DNA from: Desulfoglaeba alkanexedens ALDC
GTDB lineage: Bacteria; Desulfobacterota; Syntrophobacteria; Syntrophobacterales; DSM-9756
Direction: 5' to 3'
Length of the DNA stretch: 64,000 nucleotides
Assembly (NCBI RefSeq): GCF_005377625.1
Contig: NZ_CP040098.1
Coordinates: forward strand, 992,001 to 1,056,000
Positions 18,793 through 27,470 of this stretch are shown here, piece after piece. Positions within the stretch are counted from its first letter, which is position 1. Each line of letters starts with the position of its first letter. The translations under genes and the position numbers were made by a program. A model generated the notes under the pieces. It saw nothing but the letters and a program-made list of their open reading frames with translations. It had not been told where the DNA came from and ran no database searches.

Positions 18793-18956
18793 TATCAGAG
18801 CTCCTCGAGGTTTTCCGTTTTTGATGAAGCGACCGCGGGAGCTATTCTACCGCCTTTGGTTCAGGAGGCATTCCCTTTTTTCGGTCATCTTCGGCGTCCA
18901 GTTTGTGCCTTCGTCTTGGTTGTCGATGAGAGCCCTGGCGTACTTCGAGGCTCTTT

Positions 18957-19203
18957 AAGGGCTTGTCCAAAAACAACCTCATGAACGTCCGGCCCTGATG
19001 AGGTTCCTTGTTCCTCTAAAAGCGGCCTTGGCCGCGATGCGGATCGCCGGCAAGCCGGCTCCTACAGGGCATGAGTCATTGTAGAAGCGGCGCCCTCGCC
19101 GCGATCGGGAATCGAAGCTGGAGCTTCTCCACAGTTGTGTTCCCAAGCTGGAGCTTGGGAACAAGGGGTAATAAACACTCTTTTCTGTGGAACTGTACTA
19201 AGC
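18957..19203 (-). repeat. Composite repeat block, copy B (inverted relative to 11556-11925)
   Basis: Read on the minus strand from 19203, the block has the motif GCTTAGTACAGTTCCACA, a palindromic doublet (19165-19111), GGCGAGGGCGCCGCTTCTACA, CCCTGTAGGAGCCGGCTTG, CCTCATCAGGG...GTTCATGAG and TTGTTTTTGGACAAG. This is the order of copy A. No protein gene is seen between 18793 and 19280. Confidence 0.75.
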
Positions 19204-19280
19204 GGCGTTTTTTGCTTGCTGGTGGAAGCCAATCGTGTTAGTAGACACTGCTCTCAGGGCAACATGCCATGGATTTCGAC

Positions 19281-19358
19281 GGTGGGTGTAGCTCAACAGG
19301 TCAGAGCACTGGGTTGTGGCCCCAGAGGTTGTCGGTTCGAGTCCGATCACTCACCCCA
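19281..19358 (+). tRNA. tRNA-His (GTG anticodon)
   Basis: A 78-base cloverleaf has the extra 5' G (position -1) paired with C73, the identity mark of tRNA-His. The anticodon loop TTGTGGC reads GTG. The D-arm is GTAGCTCAACAGGTCAGAGC, the T-arm GTCGG-TTCGAGT-CCGAT, and the CCA end is encoded. A terminator follows 10 bases downstream. Confidence 0.96.
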
Positions 19359-19368
19359 TGCCGATACC

Positions 19369-19396
19369 GCCGCCTTCTCCGAGGGCGGCTTTTTTA
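19369..19396 (+). terminator. Rho-independent terminator of tRNA-His
   Basis: A GCCGCC/GGCGGC stem, extended by weaker inner pairs, is followed by a run of seven T (TTTTTTATT). Confidence 0.85.
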
Positions 19397-19420
19397 TTGC
19401 TTTTTCGGAAGCCCGCTGGA

Positions 19421-19449
19421 TTGACAAGACCGACGGCGATTGGATAAGT
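19421..19449 (+). promoter_or_regulatory. Candidate promoter of the dCMP deaminase gene
   Basis: TTGACA at 19421-19426 is followed after 17 bases by ATAAGT (19444-19449). It lies 62 bases before the ATG at 19511 and after the tRNA-His terminator. Confidence 0.5.
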
Positions 19450-19510
19450 TTGAGGGTGCTTTTCCAGTCCCGGCCGCGTGGGTGTTCCTTCAGGCAGGAG
19501 CCAAACCAGC

Positions 19511-20125
19511 ATGCCCCGCAACCGCCCCAGTTGGCATGAATACTTCATGTTGATCGCCAAGATCGTGAGCAGTCGTTCGACCTGCAACTCGCGCCCGACC
19601 GGAGCGGTCATCGTCAAGGACAACCACATCCTCTCCACCGGCTACAACGGCGCCATGCCGGGGGCGCCTCATTGCATCGACGGCCCGGAAATAGACGGAA
19701 AACCCTATTGTTACCGGAGGGCCCTTGGGGTCCCCGATATCGACAAGTACAACTTCTGCCGGGCCTCTCACGCCGAAGCGAACGCCATTGCCCAGGCCGC
19801 CCGCTACGGGATCTCCATCGAAGGAGGCACCCTTTACGCGACCCTGGCGCCGTGCTACACGTGCCTCAAACTCATCGCCACGGCACGCATCCGGGCCATC
19901 TACTACGAACATCCGTACGATTCTTCAACCCCGGAACGGGACGCCTTCTGGAGCCGTGCAGTGCAGGAAGCAGGGATCGAGACCTTTGAGCAGCTGATCA
20001 TCTCGTCCGAAACCTACGATTACATCCTGGCTGGAATTCGGGGCGTCACCTCCAAGAGGCGGTTGGACGCCACCGATTTCGTGGAACCCGGGCCCAGGCC
20101 GCCTTCGAATCGAGCGCCCGAGTGA
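19511..20125 (+). CDS. Deoxycytidylate (dCMP) deaminase
   Basis: The 204-residue zinc deaminase converts dCMP to dUMP, the substrate for thymidylate synthesis. The sequence shows the early RPTGAVIVKDNHILSTGYNG, CIDG and a CYRR segment. The zinc ligands and catalytic glutamate lie in HAEANAIAQAA and PCYTCLKLI. These are typical of ComEB/dCMP deaminases. The ATG at 19511 follows GGAG. The next gene, 46 bp downstream, is a thymidylate-synthase-like fusion, which fits a shared role in dTMP supply. A promoter candidate lies upstream. Confidence 0.92.
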   Translation: MPRNRPSWHEYFMLIAKIVSSRSTCNSRPTGAVIVKDNHILSTGYNGAMPGAPHCIDGPEIDGKPYCYRRALGVPDIDKYNFCRASHAEANAIAQAARYGISIEGGTLYATLAPCYTCLKLIATARIRAIYYEHPYDSSTPERDAFWSRAVQEAGIETFEQLIISSETYDYILAGIRGVTSKRRLDATDFVEPGPRPPSNRAPE

Positions 20126-20171
20126 TGCAACGCCTCAGGGAGTACCGCCGGAAGCGGGAAAATCGTTTTCG

Positions 20172-21680
20172 ATGAAGCCTCACCCTTCCAGGGAAAACGC
20201 GAATCAAAGCCCCATCACCTTCAGCCCACTTCACTTCGGCGATCGACTGGAGGTGATCAATCCCGCAGGAACCATGGGTATCGTAACCCTTTGGTCCAGG
20301 GTGGACCACGTGTTAAGAGTCGTCAGAGACGCCGGCATCGACTTGAGTTCGAAAACCAGCCCCGTCGCCGCTGCGGGCACCCTTTACGGAAACGGCCTCC
20401 GGGAAATGCTCCGCAACCTCCTTCACAACCCCCAGATCGACACCTTGATCGTCTGCGGTCGCGACCGTTCCGGATCGCTGGAGGAACTCACCGCTTTTTT
20501 CGAACGAGGCGTGGAACCCTACGACAATCCGCACGCCCGCTATGAACCGGTGGAAGGATTCGGCACGCCCTCGTGCGTCCGCATCCGGGGCACATCGAGA
20601 ATCCTTGACGACTTGGTCACCCCGGCCCTGTTTCGCCGTCCCCCGACCATTGTTTCCTTCTGGCCGCTCCAGGATCCGGACGTCCGGGACGAACTCCGGT
20701 CCTTCGTGGCCGGCTATCGCCCCAGTCCGCCGCCGACTCCGGAACGGATCGTCGTCCCTCTGCCCCGTGTGCGGATCACGTCGTTTCCCTGCAATCCCCG
20801 GGAACACACGATCCGCGCCGGCGATCCGCTCACCGCCTGGAAAGACCTGATTTTCACACTGCACCGTTTCGGCGTCCCCGTTCGACTGGCCAAGGGCGAA
20901 CGCCGCGAGTTGCAGAACGTCAAGGTGATCGTCGAAGAACCCCGCGAAATTCCGGAAGAAGACCTGGTGCGTTGGGGATATGATCCGGTCCACCTGCGCC
21001 GTTACCAGGAGGCCATCCTGGAGGGCACCTGTTCCGAAGACGAGACTTACAGCTACGGCCACCGGCTCCGAACCTATTTCGGCGTGGACGGACTTGAAGA
21101 AGCCGCCCGACGGCTCCGGGAAGACCCGGAAGACCGAAAGGCCTACGTGGTGCTGTGGGACCCCCGCCGGGACTTGCAGGCCGCCCAAGGCCATCCCTGC
21201 CTGGTGAGCCTCTTTTTCCGCCGCTTTCAGGAACGGCTTACCCTGACCGCCGTCTTTCGCACGCATAATGCCCTGGACGCCTGGCTCGTGAATTTTTACG
21301 GACTGCTGGCCATTCAGCGCCACGTGGCGTCGGCTTGCGGCATGGATCCGGGCGCCGTCACCGTTGTCAGCCAGTCCATATCCGTGGATACAACCCAGAT
21401 GGATCGGGCCGCGTTCATCGCCGCCGAACGATCCTTCCGGTATCGGGAAGACCCCATGGGCTATTTCAGGATCACCGTGGACGAAGAGGCCATCGTGGTC
21501 GAACATCGTCAGGGAGACTTCACGCTCCACACCTACCGCCATCCCAAGTCCAGCCGGCTACAGCACGAAATCGCCAGGGACTGCGCGGTCTCCGACATCA
21601 ACCACGCCCTTTACCTGGGCCGGCAACTCGCTCGCGCGGAAGCGTGCCTGCGGGAAGGCAAGCCTTTTGTCCAGGAGTAG
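20172..21680 (+). CDS. Thymidylate-synthase-like protein with N-terminal MtrA/DUF4346-like domain
   Basis: The 502-residue protein is much longer than ThyA (about 264). Residues 300-450 carry thymidylate-synthase features: a GHPC motif with the presumed nucleophile at Cys343, then FRTHNALDAWLVNFYGLLAI, matching the nucleotide-site helix of the family. The usual PPCH histidine is replaced. The N-terminal 120 residues (SPVAAAGTLYGNGLREML, then LIVCGRDRSGS) resemble the MtrA/DUF4346 fold of methyl-transfer proteins. A middle segment is unassigned. It probably transfers a one-carbon unit to dUMP or a related nucleotide, but the carbon donor and product are open. It is preceded by dCMP deaminase and followed by a HAD hydrolase whose GTG is 7 bp after its stop. 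Confidence 0.75.
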   Translation: MKPHPSRENANQSPITFSPLHFGDRLEVINPAGTMGIVTLWSRVDHVLRVVRDAGIDLSSKTSPVAAAGTLYGNGLREMLRNLLHNPQIDTLIVCGRDRSGSLEELTAFFERGVEPYDNPHARYEPVEGFGTPSCVRIRGTSRILDDLVTPALFRRPPTIVSFWPLQDPDVRDELRSFVAGYRPSPPPTPERIVVPLPRVRITSFPCNPREHTIRAGDPLTAWKDLIFTLHRFGVPVRLAKGERRELQNVKVIVEEPREIPEEDLVRWGYDPVHLRRYQEAILEGTCSEDETYSYGHRLRTYFGVDGLEEAARRLREDPEDRKAYVVLWDPRRDLQAAQGHPCLVSLFFRRFQERLTLTAVFRTHNALDAWLVNFYGLLAIQRHVASACGMDPGAVTVVSQSISVDTTQMDRAAFIAAERSFRYREDPMGYFRITVDEEAIVVEHRQGDFTLHTYRHPKSSRLQHEIARDCAVSDINHALYLGRQLARAEACLREGKPFVQE

Positions 21681-21687
21681 CACCCCG

Positions 21688-22380
21688 GTGAAACCGCGCG
21701 TCATCTTTTTCGATATTGGACACACCCTGGTCACCGGCGCCCATCAGTCGCCCCGAAGGCTCCTTGGATCTCGACTGGCCCTCACCGAAAAAGAAACCCA
21801 CCGGCTGGGAAAGCTCATCATGACGCATCCGGCGGAAGATCCGTCGACCCTTGCCACGGCCGTGGCCGCTCACTTCCCCCAACGGGACCCGCACCGGATC
21901 GAACAGGAAATAACGCGGCTTTGGGAAGACCAGACCCTCTGTGTGCGCTGCATTCCAGGCGCCCATCGCCTGTTTCGTCGACTTAAGGGCGCCGGAATTC
22001 GCCTGGGGGTGATATCTAACATCTGGCACCCGTTCTTCAACGGATTTCAGAAAAACTTCCCGGAAATATCTTCGCAGCTCGATTTTACCGTCCTCAGCTA
22101 TCGCCTGCAGCATAAGAAGCCGTCGCTGGACATCTATCGCGAAGCGGCCCGCAAAGCGGGCGAGCCGCCGCAGAACTGCTGGATGGTGGGCGACAGCTAC
22201 GAACTGGATATGGAGCCGGCGCGTCGCGTCGGCTTTAAAACCCTCTGGATTCTCTGCCGGCCCGAAAGGGAACGGTCGCTCTTGGTGGAACTTCTGAACG
22301 CGGAAAAGCCCCTTCCGGACGGCGTCGTGGAAGACCTGGAAGCCGCGGATCGTTTCTTCATGGAGAGGTTGGATTCATGA
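21688..22380 (+). CDS. HAD-superfamily hydrolase
   Basis: The 230-residue HAD phosphatase shows motif I FFDIGHTL. The usual DxD is DxG, so the second acidic residue of motif I is missing, which is unusual and may mean altered activity. Motif II is VISN (near residue 108), motif III HKKPSLDIY, and motif IV MVGDSYELDMEPARRVG. The GTG start at 21688 has AGGAG about 11 bases upstream, overlapping the end of the preceding gene. The 3' end overlaps the next start by four bases (ATGA), so translation is coupled to the lipase. The substrate is unknown; a nucleotide-monophosphate role would fit the neighbours. Confidence 0.82.
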   Translation: MKPRVIFFDIGHTLVTGAHQSPRRLLGSRLALTEKETHRLGKLIMTHPAEDPSTLATAVAAHFPQRDPHRIEQEITRLWEDQTLCVRCIPGAHRLFRRLKGAGIRLGVISNIWHPFFNGFQKNFPEISSQLDFTVLSYRLQHKKPSLDIYREAARKAGEPPQNCWMVGDSYELDMEPARRVGFKTLWILCRPERERSLLVELLNAEKPLPDGVVEDLEAADRFFMERLDS

Positions 22381-23291
22381 TTGCCATACTGACTTTGGTC
22401 GCCCTGATTTTCCTCGCCGTGCCCGCCGTCACCTGCGCCTTCTTCTGGTATGAAACAGCGAACGGACCGCATTTGGCGATCCTTCGCGAAGTTTCCCGGG
22501 GGCGCGTCAAGGCGTGGGTCTTCCGAGGATACCTCACGTCGCTGTTTTCGCTTTTCCTGGTAATTGCCACGTTCCCCATGGGAGTTTTCGCGAACAGGCG
22601 AAAAGCGCCGTTGCGGGGCGATGACCGCCCGGCGCCGCCCGTTCTGCTGGTGCACGGCGTCTATCACAATTCAAGCGCCTGGTTTCTTCTCCGCATTTTC
22701 CTGGAACGTGCCGGCTTCACCCGGATCCGCGCATGGCATTACCCCAGTTTTCGCCCTTCTTTTGACGAACTGGCGGGCCGCCTCGTGGAGGAAATCCGCG
22801 AGCTGGCCCGCGCCTTTCCAGGGGAAAAGATCCTGCTCGTAGGGCACAGCATGGGCGGCCTCCTCATACGGGCTGCGCTTTCGGACCCAACGGTCGCCGC
22901 CGTCGCGGGAGCTGTCGTCACGCTGGGGACCCCTCATCAGGGAACCAAGTTGGCGGTTTTCGCCGTGGGCCGCTCCGCCCGTTCCCTGGGTTATCGATGC
23001 CCGCTGATCGAAAAGATTAAGACCCTGCCTTTCCCGCAGGAACTTCCCCGCCTTGCGCTCTATTCGCCGGTGGACGACATGGTTCTTCCCAACTCGGCCG
23101 GCGTTCCCGAAGGAAGTTCCTGGCCTGCGGAAATGACCGCACCCGTGGGCCACCTCTGCCTCATATACCACCCGTCGATTCTGAGGCGGGTAGTGGCGTT
23201 CCTGAAGGAGAATTCCGCCGCCGGAGAGGGAAAGAGGCAAGCTTCCGGCCGCTCGGAGTCGGAAATGCGAAGCGAGGAGGTCCTTCCGTGA
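22377..23291 (+). CDS. Alpha/beta-hydrolase, triacylglycerol-lipase-like, membrane-anchored
   Basis: The 304-residue protein has an N-terminal hydrophobic segment (residues 2-24) and a second one near 55-70, suggesting membrane attachment. The hydrolase domain has the oxyanion region LLVHGVYHNSSAWF, nucleophile elbow LVGHSMGGLL and LGTPHQGT, as in bacterial lipases. An acid (YSPVDDMV) and a histidine (GHLCL) follow at suitable places. It overlaps the HAD gene by 4 bp and the sdhE gene by 4 bp. Confidence 0.85.
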   Translation: MIAILTLVALIFLAVPAVTCAFFWYETANGPHLAILREVSRGRVKAWVFRGYLTSLFSLFLVIATFPMGVFANRRKAPLRGDDRPAPPVLLVHGVYHNSSAWFLLRIFLERAGFTRIRAWHYPSFRPSFDELAGRLVEEIRELARAFPGEKILLVGHSMGGLLIRAALSDPTVAAVAGAVVTLGTPHQGTKLAVFAVGRSARSLGYRCPLIEKIKTLPFPQELPRLALYSPVDDMVLPNSAGVPEGSSWPAEMTAPVGHLCLIYHPSILRRVVAFLKENSAAGEGKRQASGRSESEMRSEEVLP

Positions 23292-23533
23292 GCGCCTTGG
23301 GAGATCGATACCGAAGGAAGCTCCGGTATCTCACCGCCCGCCGGGCGACCCGGGAACTGGAGGTGATCCTGGAGCGGTTTTGGGCCCGACATGGAGCCAC
23401 GCTCCCGGACGAAGACCTGCCCGATCTGGAACGGATCCTCAGCCTGGACGATCTGGACCTCCTGGCCATACTCCTCGGCCAGAAACCGCTCCCGGACGGC
23501 TACCGCCGGGACCTGTTGGAACGGATGCGTTAG
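23288..23533 (+). CDS. sdhE: Succinate dehydrogenase flavinylation factor SdhE-like
   Basis: The 81-residue helical protein has the family pattern R-R-x-L-x-Y-L...RR-x-x-R-E-L-E-x-I-L, then LERILSLDDLDLLAILLG. SdhE (YgfY, DUF339) promotes covalent FAD attachment to SdhA/FrdA. The RGxxE-like motif is here RATRE, so the key glycine is replaced. It starts at GTG overlapping the lipase stop. No succinate dehydrogenase genes are in the window. Short length keeps confidence moderate. Confidence 0.68.
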   Translation: MSALGDRYRRKLRYLTARRATRELEVILERFWARHGATLPDEDLPDLERILSLDDLDLLAILLGQKPLPDGYRRDLLERMR

Positions 23534-23541
23534 ATATAACG

Positions 23542-23571
23542 TTGATTTTGGCCGTGAACCTCCACTATGAT
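23542..23571 (+). promoter_or_regulatory. Candidate promoter of cooC
   Basis: TTGATT (23542-23547) and TATGAT (23566-23571) are spaced 18 bases apart. They lie about 100 bases before the cooC start. Confidence 0.45.
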
Positions 23572-23672
23572 GATTTTATTGCCGGCTGCGGCCGGCGGTG
23601 AAGGAATCCGCGGGGGTTGGGAACGAGATTTGCGGAGCGGCGCCCCGCTTCATGTAAAAGGAGGAACGAAAG

Positions 23673-24455
23673 TTGAAAATCGCAATCAGCGGCAAAGGCG
23701 GGGTCGGCAAGACGACCCTATCCGCTTTTCTCGTGAGGTGGTTCGCGGACCAGGGTAAGAGCGTGCTCGCCATCGATGCGGACCCGGATGCCAACTTGGG
23801 CAACGCCCTGGGCGTCGTCGGCGCTTCCGAGATTCCCCCTATCACGGCCATGAAGGATCTCATCGCCGAGCGGACCGAGTCGGTTCCCGGAAGTTTCGGC
23901 GGTTTTTTCAAGATGAATCCCAAGGTGGACGATCTCCCTGAAAAAGTTGCGGTTCCCTGCGGCGATCGCATCCGGCTGATGATCATGGGAGGAGTGAAAA
24001 AGGGCGGCACGGGCTGCGTGTGCCCGGAAAGCGTGCTCCTTAAGAACCTGGTTCACCACTTGATCCTGCGCCGCGACGAAGTGGTGGTGATGGACATGGA
24101 AGCGGGCGTCGAACACCTGGGGCGGGGGACGGCCCGGGCGGTAAGCGCCCTGATCACGGTCGTGGAACCGGGCCGAAGAAGCGTGGAAACGGCCCTGAGA
24201 ATCCGCCGATTGGCCTCCGATATCGGTCTTTCGAAGCTCTTTGTCGTCGGCAACAAGATTCGAAACGGGAAGGACCGTGAATTCCTGGAAAATCTGCTCC
24301 CGGAATTTCAATTTCTCGGGTTTCTCCCTTTCGACGAGCAAATCATCGAAGCGGACCTCAATGGTGCGTTCGCGTCCAACGTTTCCTCTGAAACCCGAGA
24401 CAGCCTGGAAGCCATCGCCCGGAAGCTTTCCAGCATGCACACCGCCCAGGAATAG
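23673..24455 (+). CDS. cooC: CooC-type carbon monoxide dehydrogenase maturation ATPase
   Basis: The 260-residue MinD/MRP-type ATPase has a deviant Walker A (SGKGGVGKTT, residues 6-15), AIDADPDANLGNALG and VVMDMEAGVEHLGRGT. The last is a signature of CooC proteins, which insert nickel into CODH. The CxC pair at residues 115 and 117 (TGCVCPE) matches the metal-binding cysteines at the CooC dimer interface. The start is TTG at 23673 with AAAGGAGG upstream. No CODH structural gene is nearby. folE2 follows 7 bp downstream, so both may be cotranscribed. Confidence 0.88.
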   Translation: MKIAISGKGGVGKTTLSAFLVRWFADQGKSVLAIDADPDANLGNALGVVGASEIPPITAMKDLIAERTESVPGSFGGFFKMNPKVDDLPEKVAVPCGDRIRLMIMGGVKKGGTGCVCPESVLLKNLVHHLILRRDEVVVMDMEAGVEHLGRGTARAVSALITVVEPGRRSVETALRIRRLASDIGLSKLFVVGNKIRNGKDREFLENLLPEFQFLGFLPFDEQIIEADLNGAFASNVSSETRDSLEAIARKLSSMHTAQE

Positions 24456-24462
24456 AACCTCC

Positions 24463-25245
24463 ATGATCGATGTGCAGAACCAGGAGGACCACCGCAACAT
24501 CAACATCGACAAGGTGGGTGTCAAAAACATTCGATACCCACTGACGGTGATGGATCGTGAGAATGATTTCCAGCACACGGTTGCGACGATCAACATGTAT
24601 GTGAATCTGCCCCGGAAGTTTAAGGGCACCCACATGAGCCGCTTCATCGAAATTTTGAACGAATTCTACGGCCACCTGGATATTCGGGAATTCTCGAAGA
24701 TCCTCGGAGCCATGCAGAAGCGGCTCGAAGCGCAATCGGCTCACCTGGAGATCGCTTTTCCTTACTTCATTGAAAAGAAGTCGCCCGTGACCGAGACCAC
24801 CGGGCTGATGGAATACGGCTGCCGCGTGATCGGGTCCATGGACCATCGCAAGGGATATGACCTGATCGTGGAAGTGAACGTCCCCATCACCACGGTCTGC
24901 CCGTGTTCCCGGGAAATCAGCAACTACGGGGCGCACAATCAGCGAGGCATGGCGCGACTGGCGGTTCGATACAAGAAGTTCGTCTGGATTGAGGACCTGA
25001 TCCGGGTGGTGGAAGAAGCGGCGTCCTGCGAGGTGTATTCGCTGCTCAAGCGCCCCGACGAAAAGTACGTCACCGAGCGCGGCTACGAAAACCCCAAATT
25101 CGTGGAAGACGTGGTGCGCGACATCGCGGCTCAACTCAAACCGGACCCCAACATCCTGTGGTTCCAGGTCGACGTGGAAAACTTCGAATCGATCCACAAC
25201 CACAGCGCCTACGCGTTCATCGAACGGAGTAAAGCGAACCCGTAG
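24463..25245 (+). CDS. folE2: GTP cyclohydrolase FolE2 (type IB)
   Basis: The 260-residue protein matches the FolE2/MptA family, which makes dihydroneopterin triphosphate or a cyclic phosphate from GTP in folate or pterin synthesis. Diagnostic parts are VGVKNIRYPLTVMDR at the N-terminus, FKGTHMSRFIEIL, TTVCPCSREIS with the active-site cysteine, YGAHNQRG, and the C-terminal VDVENFESIHNHSAYAF. FolE2 enzymes tolerate zinc limitation, using other metals. The ATG at 24463 was chosen by the conserved N-terminus. Confidence 0.93.
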   Translation: MIDVQNQEDHRNINIDKVGVKNIRYPLTVMDRENDFQHTVATINMYVNLPRKFKGTHMSRFIEILNEFYGHLDIREFSKILGAMQKRLEAQSAHLEIAFPYFIEKKSPVTETTGLMEYGCRVIGSMDHRKGYDLIVEVNVPITTVCPCSREISNYGAHNQRGMARLAVRYKKFVWIEDLIRVVEEAASCEVYSLLKRPDEKYVTERGYENPKFVEDVVRDIAAQLKPDPNILWFQVDVENFESIHNHSAYAFIERSKANP

Positions 25246-25289
25246 CGGCGGGATCCAACGGCACACGTGAACGCCTGGAGCCCTCTATC

Positions 25290-26963
25290 ATGACGGCATC
25301 GGCCAAGACCGCGACCTTCGAAGACGTCTGCCGAGCATTGCAGGACCCCGAGACGTACCCTCACCCGGTGGGCGCCATCCGGAGGATCGACACGCACATT
25401 TCCGCGGTTTTTCTCACCGGATCCTGGGTTTACAAGATCAAGAAACCCGTTGACTTCGGTTTTCTCGACTTTTCCACCTTGGAATCCCGGCGGCACTTCT
25501 GCGAAGAGGAAGTCCGCCTGAATCAGCGGCTGAGTCGCGGCGTGTACGAGGGCGTAGCCCGAATCTGCCGGGACGAGGAAACCGGGCGCACCACCTTGGA
25601 CGGTCCCGGAGAAACGGTGGAATACGCGGTGAAGATGGTGCAGCTCCCCGAAAACGCCGGCCTGAAAGCCCAGATCCTTGAAAACCGGGCCAGCCGCAGC
25701 ACCATGCAACGCCTGGGACAAAAGCTCGCCGATTTCTACCGAAGCGCCCCCCATGGACCCCAAATCGACCGGTTCGGCGGCCTGGACACAGTGACCTTCA
25801 ACATGGAAGAAAACTTCCGCCAGACCGAACCGTTCGCCGGGCTCATCCTGGAAAGGGAATCGTGGGAACTGATCCGCTCCGTCAGCCGTTCCTTCGTGAA
25901 ACATCATAAGGAACTCTTCGAAAGGAGGATCGCCTCCGAACGGATCCGGGACGGCCACGGCGATCTTCGAAGCGATCATGTCTATTTCTTCAGAGGCCTT
26001 CAAATCATCGACTGCATTGAATTCAACGAACGGTTCCGCTACGGCGACGCCGCCTCCGACCTCGCCTTTCTGCTCATGGATCTGGATCATCTGGGAGCAC
26101 TGGAACACGGCCTGGAAGCACTCCATGCCTACGCCGTGGCAGCGGATGATCCCGACGTCTACCGGTTGATCGATTTCTACGCCTGCTACCGCGCCATGGT
26201 GCGGCTCAAGGTGGCCTGCCTGGAATGGGAGGAACTGGAAGACCCGGAACTCGGGGGGAAAAACGGTGGCCGGCGGAAGTCCCTCGAGGACCAAGTGCGG
26301 GGATTTTTGACCCAGGCGTGCACGTATGCCGTGCAGTTCAGTCGGCCCACCCTGTGGGTCGCCTGCGGCCTGCCGGCCAGCGGAAAATCGACCCTGGCCC
26401 GCCGTCTCGCCGAATACCTGGAAGCCGACATCCTTCGCTCCGACCAGGTGCGAACAGAGCTGGCGATCCCCGAAGGCAGCCCCTCCCAACCGGGCGTCTT
26501 ACGATTCGAGGAAGGGAAATACCGGCCGGAGTTCCGCCGGCTCGTCTACGGAGAACTGCTCAACCGGGCTCAAGACCGCCTTCGCCAAGGGCGACCGGTG
26601 GTGCTGGACGCCACCTTCGCTTCCAGGAAGTGGCGTGACGAAGCCCTACGACTGGCCGCAGACTTGGACGCCAACTGCATCTTCGTGGAATGCCGCGCTT
26701 CCGACGAAACGCTTAAAGAAAGACTGCGAGAGCGGGAAATCCGCCCGGGACTCTCGGATGCGCGAGTGCAACACTTCGACGCGTTCAAGCAGCACTTCGA
26801 GGCGCTCACGGAAGTCCCCGAGATGCTGCACCTGGAGTTTTTCACGGAAGGCGATTTCGAAGCCGCATTCACCGACCTGCTCGCCCGTTCCTACCGGTCC
26901 CGTTGCCTCCAGGTCCGATCCCGCATGGAAGACCTCTCGCCGAACAGCCCCGCTTCATCCTGA
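25290..26963 (+). CDS. APH-like phosphotransferase fused to P-loop kinase (COG2187-COG0645 type)
   Basis: The 557-residue fusion has an N-terminal half (1-320) resembling aminoglycoside-phosphotransferase/kinase folds, with FLTGSWVYKIKKPVDFGFLDF and the catalytic-loop-like DGHGDLRSDHVYF. The C-terminal half is a P-loop kinase with Walker A GLPASGKST near residue 359, VVLDATFASRKWRD and an arginine-rich lid LRERE. This two-domain architecture is widespread in Proteobacteria but has no proven substrate. The gene lies 44 bp after folE2, same strand. Confidence 0.82.
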   Translation: MTASAKTATFEDVCRALQDPETYPHPVGAIRRIDTHISAVFLTGSWVYKIKKPVDFGFLDFSTLESRRHFCEEEVRLNQRLSRGVYEGVARICRDEETGRTTLDGPGETVEYAVKMVQLPENAGLKAQILENRASRSTMQRLGQKLADFYRSAPHGPQIDRFGGLDTVTFNMEENFRQTEPFAGLILERESWELIRSVSRSFVKHHKELFERRIASERIRDGHGDLRSDHVYFFRGLQIIDCIEFNERFRYGDAASDLAFLLMDLDHLGALEHGLEALHAYAVAADDPDVYRLIDFYACYRAMVRLKVACLEWEELEDPELGGKNGGRRKSLEDQVRGFLTQACTYAVQFSRPTLWVACGLPASGKSTLARRLAEYLEADILRSDQVRTELAIPEGSPSQPGVLRFEEGKYRPEFRRLVYGELLNRAQDRLRQGRPVVLDATFASRKWRDEALRLAADLDANCIFVECRASDETLKERLREREIRPGLSDARVQHFDAFKQHFEALTEVPEMLHLEFFTEGDFEAAFTDLLARSYRSRCLQVRSRMEDLSPNSPASS

Positions 26964-27224
26964 ACCCGGCCCGACGGCAGGTTAAAAACATCCAAACGCG
27001 GAAACGGATGGACTCACGGTGGCGGAAACCCACCCGCACCCTGGACAGTCAGTTTCCTACAGTAGGTGTCCAAAAAAGATGGGGTTCACTAAACGCTTAC
27101 CATTGAAGCGCCTGATCGAGCATGGCTTCCATTTCGGCTCTCAGCCCTTTTTCGAAGTTTTTCATGCGCCCATAGCTCATCGCTTGTGACGGATTCAGGA
27201 ATTCAATATAGCTGGCAATAACGA

Positions 27225-27455
27225 ATGAAAACAACAGCTTACTTCATAGCAAGTGTCATAGCTCGTCGCCCCTATCTCAAAATGGAATGGATTGAGCATG
27301 TTCTTAACAATCCTATCCGCACTGAGGTGCAGCCTAACGGGCGCATTCGTTATTGGGGGTACCTTGCTGACATAAACAAGTACTTGCGAGTCGTTATGCA
27401 ATCGGATGGAGAGACCGTGCATAACGCTTTCTTCGACCGTCGTTTCAAACCTTGA
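27225..27455 (+). CDS. DUF4258-type small protein, putative toxin
   Basis: The 76-residue protein reads MEWIEHVLNNPIRTEVQPNG and then IRYWGYLADINKYLRVVMQS, ending VHNAFFDRRFKP. This is the layout of DUF4258/RelE-like small proteins found next to DUF2283 partners. The start lacks a clear ribosome site. It is followed 15 bp later by the DUF2283 gene. Base composition is visibly more AT-rich than in neighbours, suggesting acquisition. A toxin-antitoxin role is inferred only from pairing. The gap 26964-27224 shows no gene apart from a doubtful short minus-strand frame near 27102-27182. Confidence 0.7.
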   Translation: MKTTAYFIASVIARRPYLKMEWIEHVLNNPIRTEVQPNGRIRYWGYLADINKYLRVVMQSDGETVHNAFFDRRFKP

Positions 27456-27470
27456 GGAGGAGATGGGGAG

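Noticed and set aside
27102-27182. Short minus-strand frame (MSYGRMKNFEKGLRAEMEAM...)
   Set aside because: Only 26 codons, no ribosome site, no recognised similarity; kept as doubtful.
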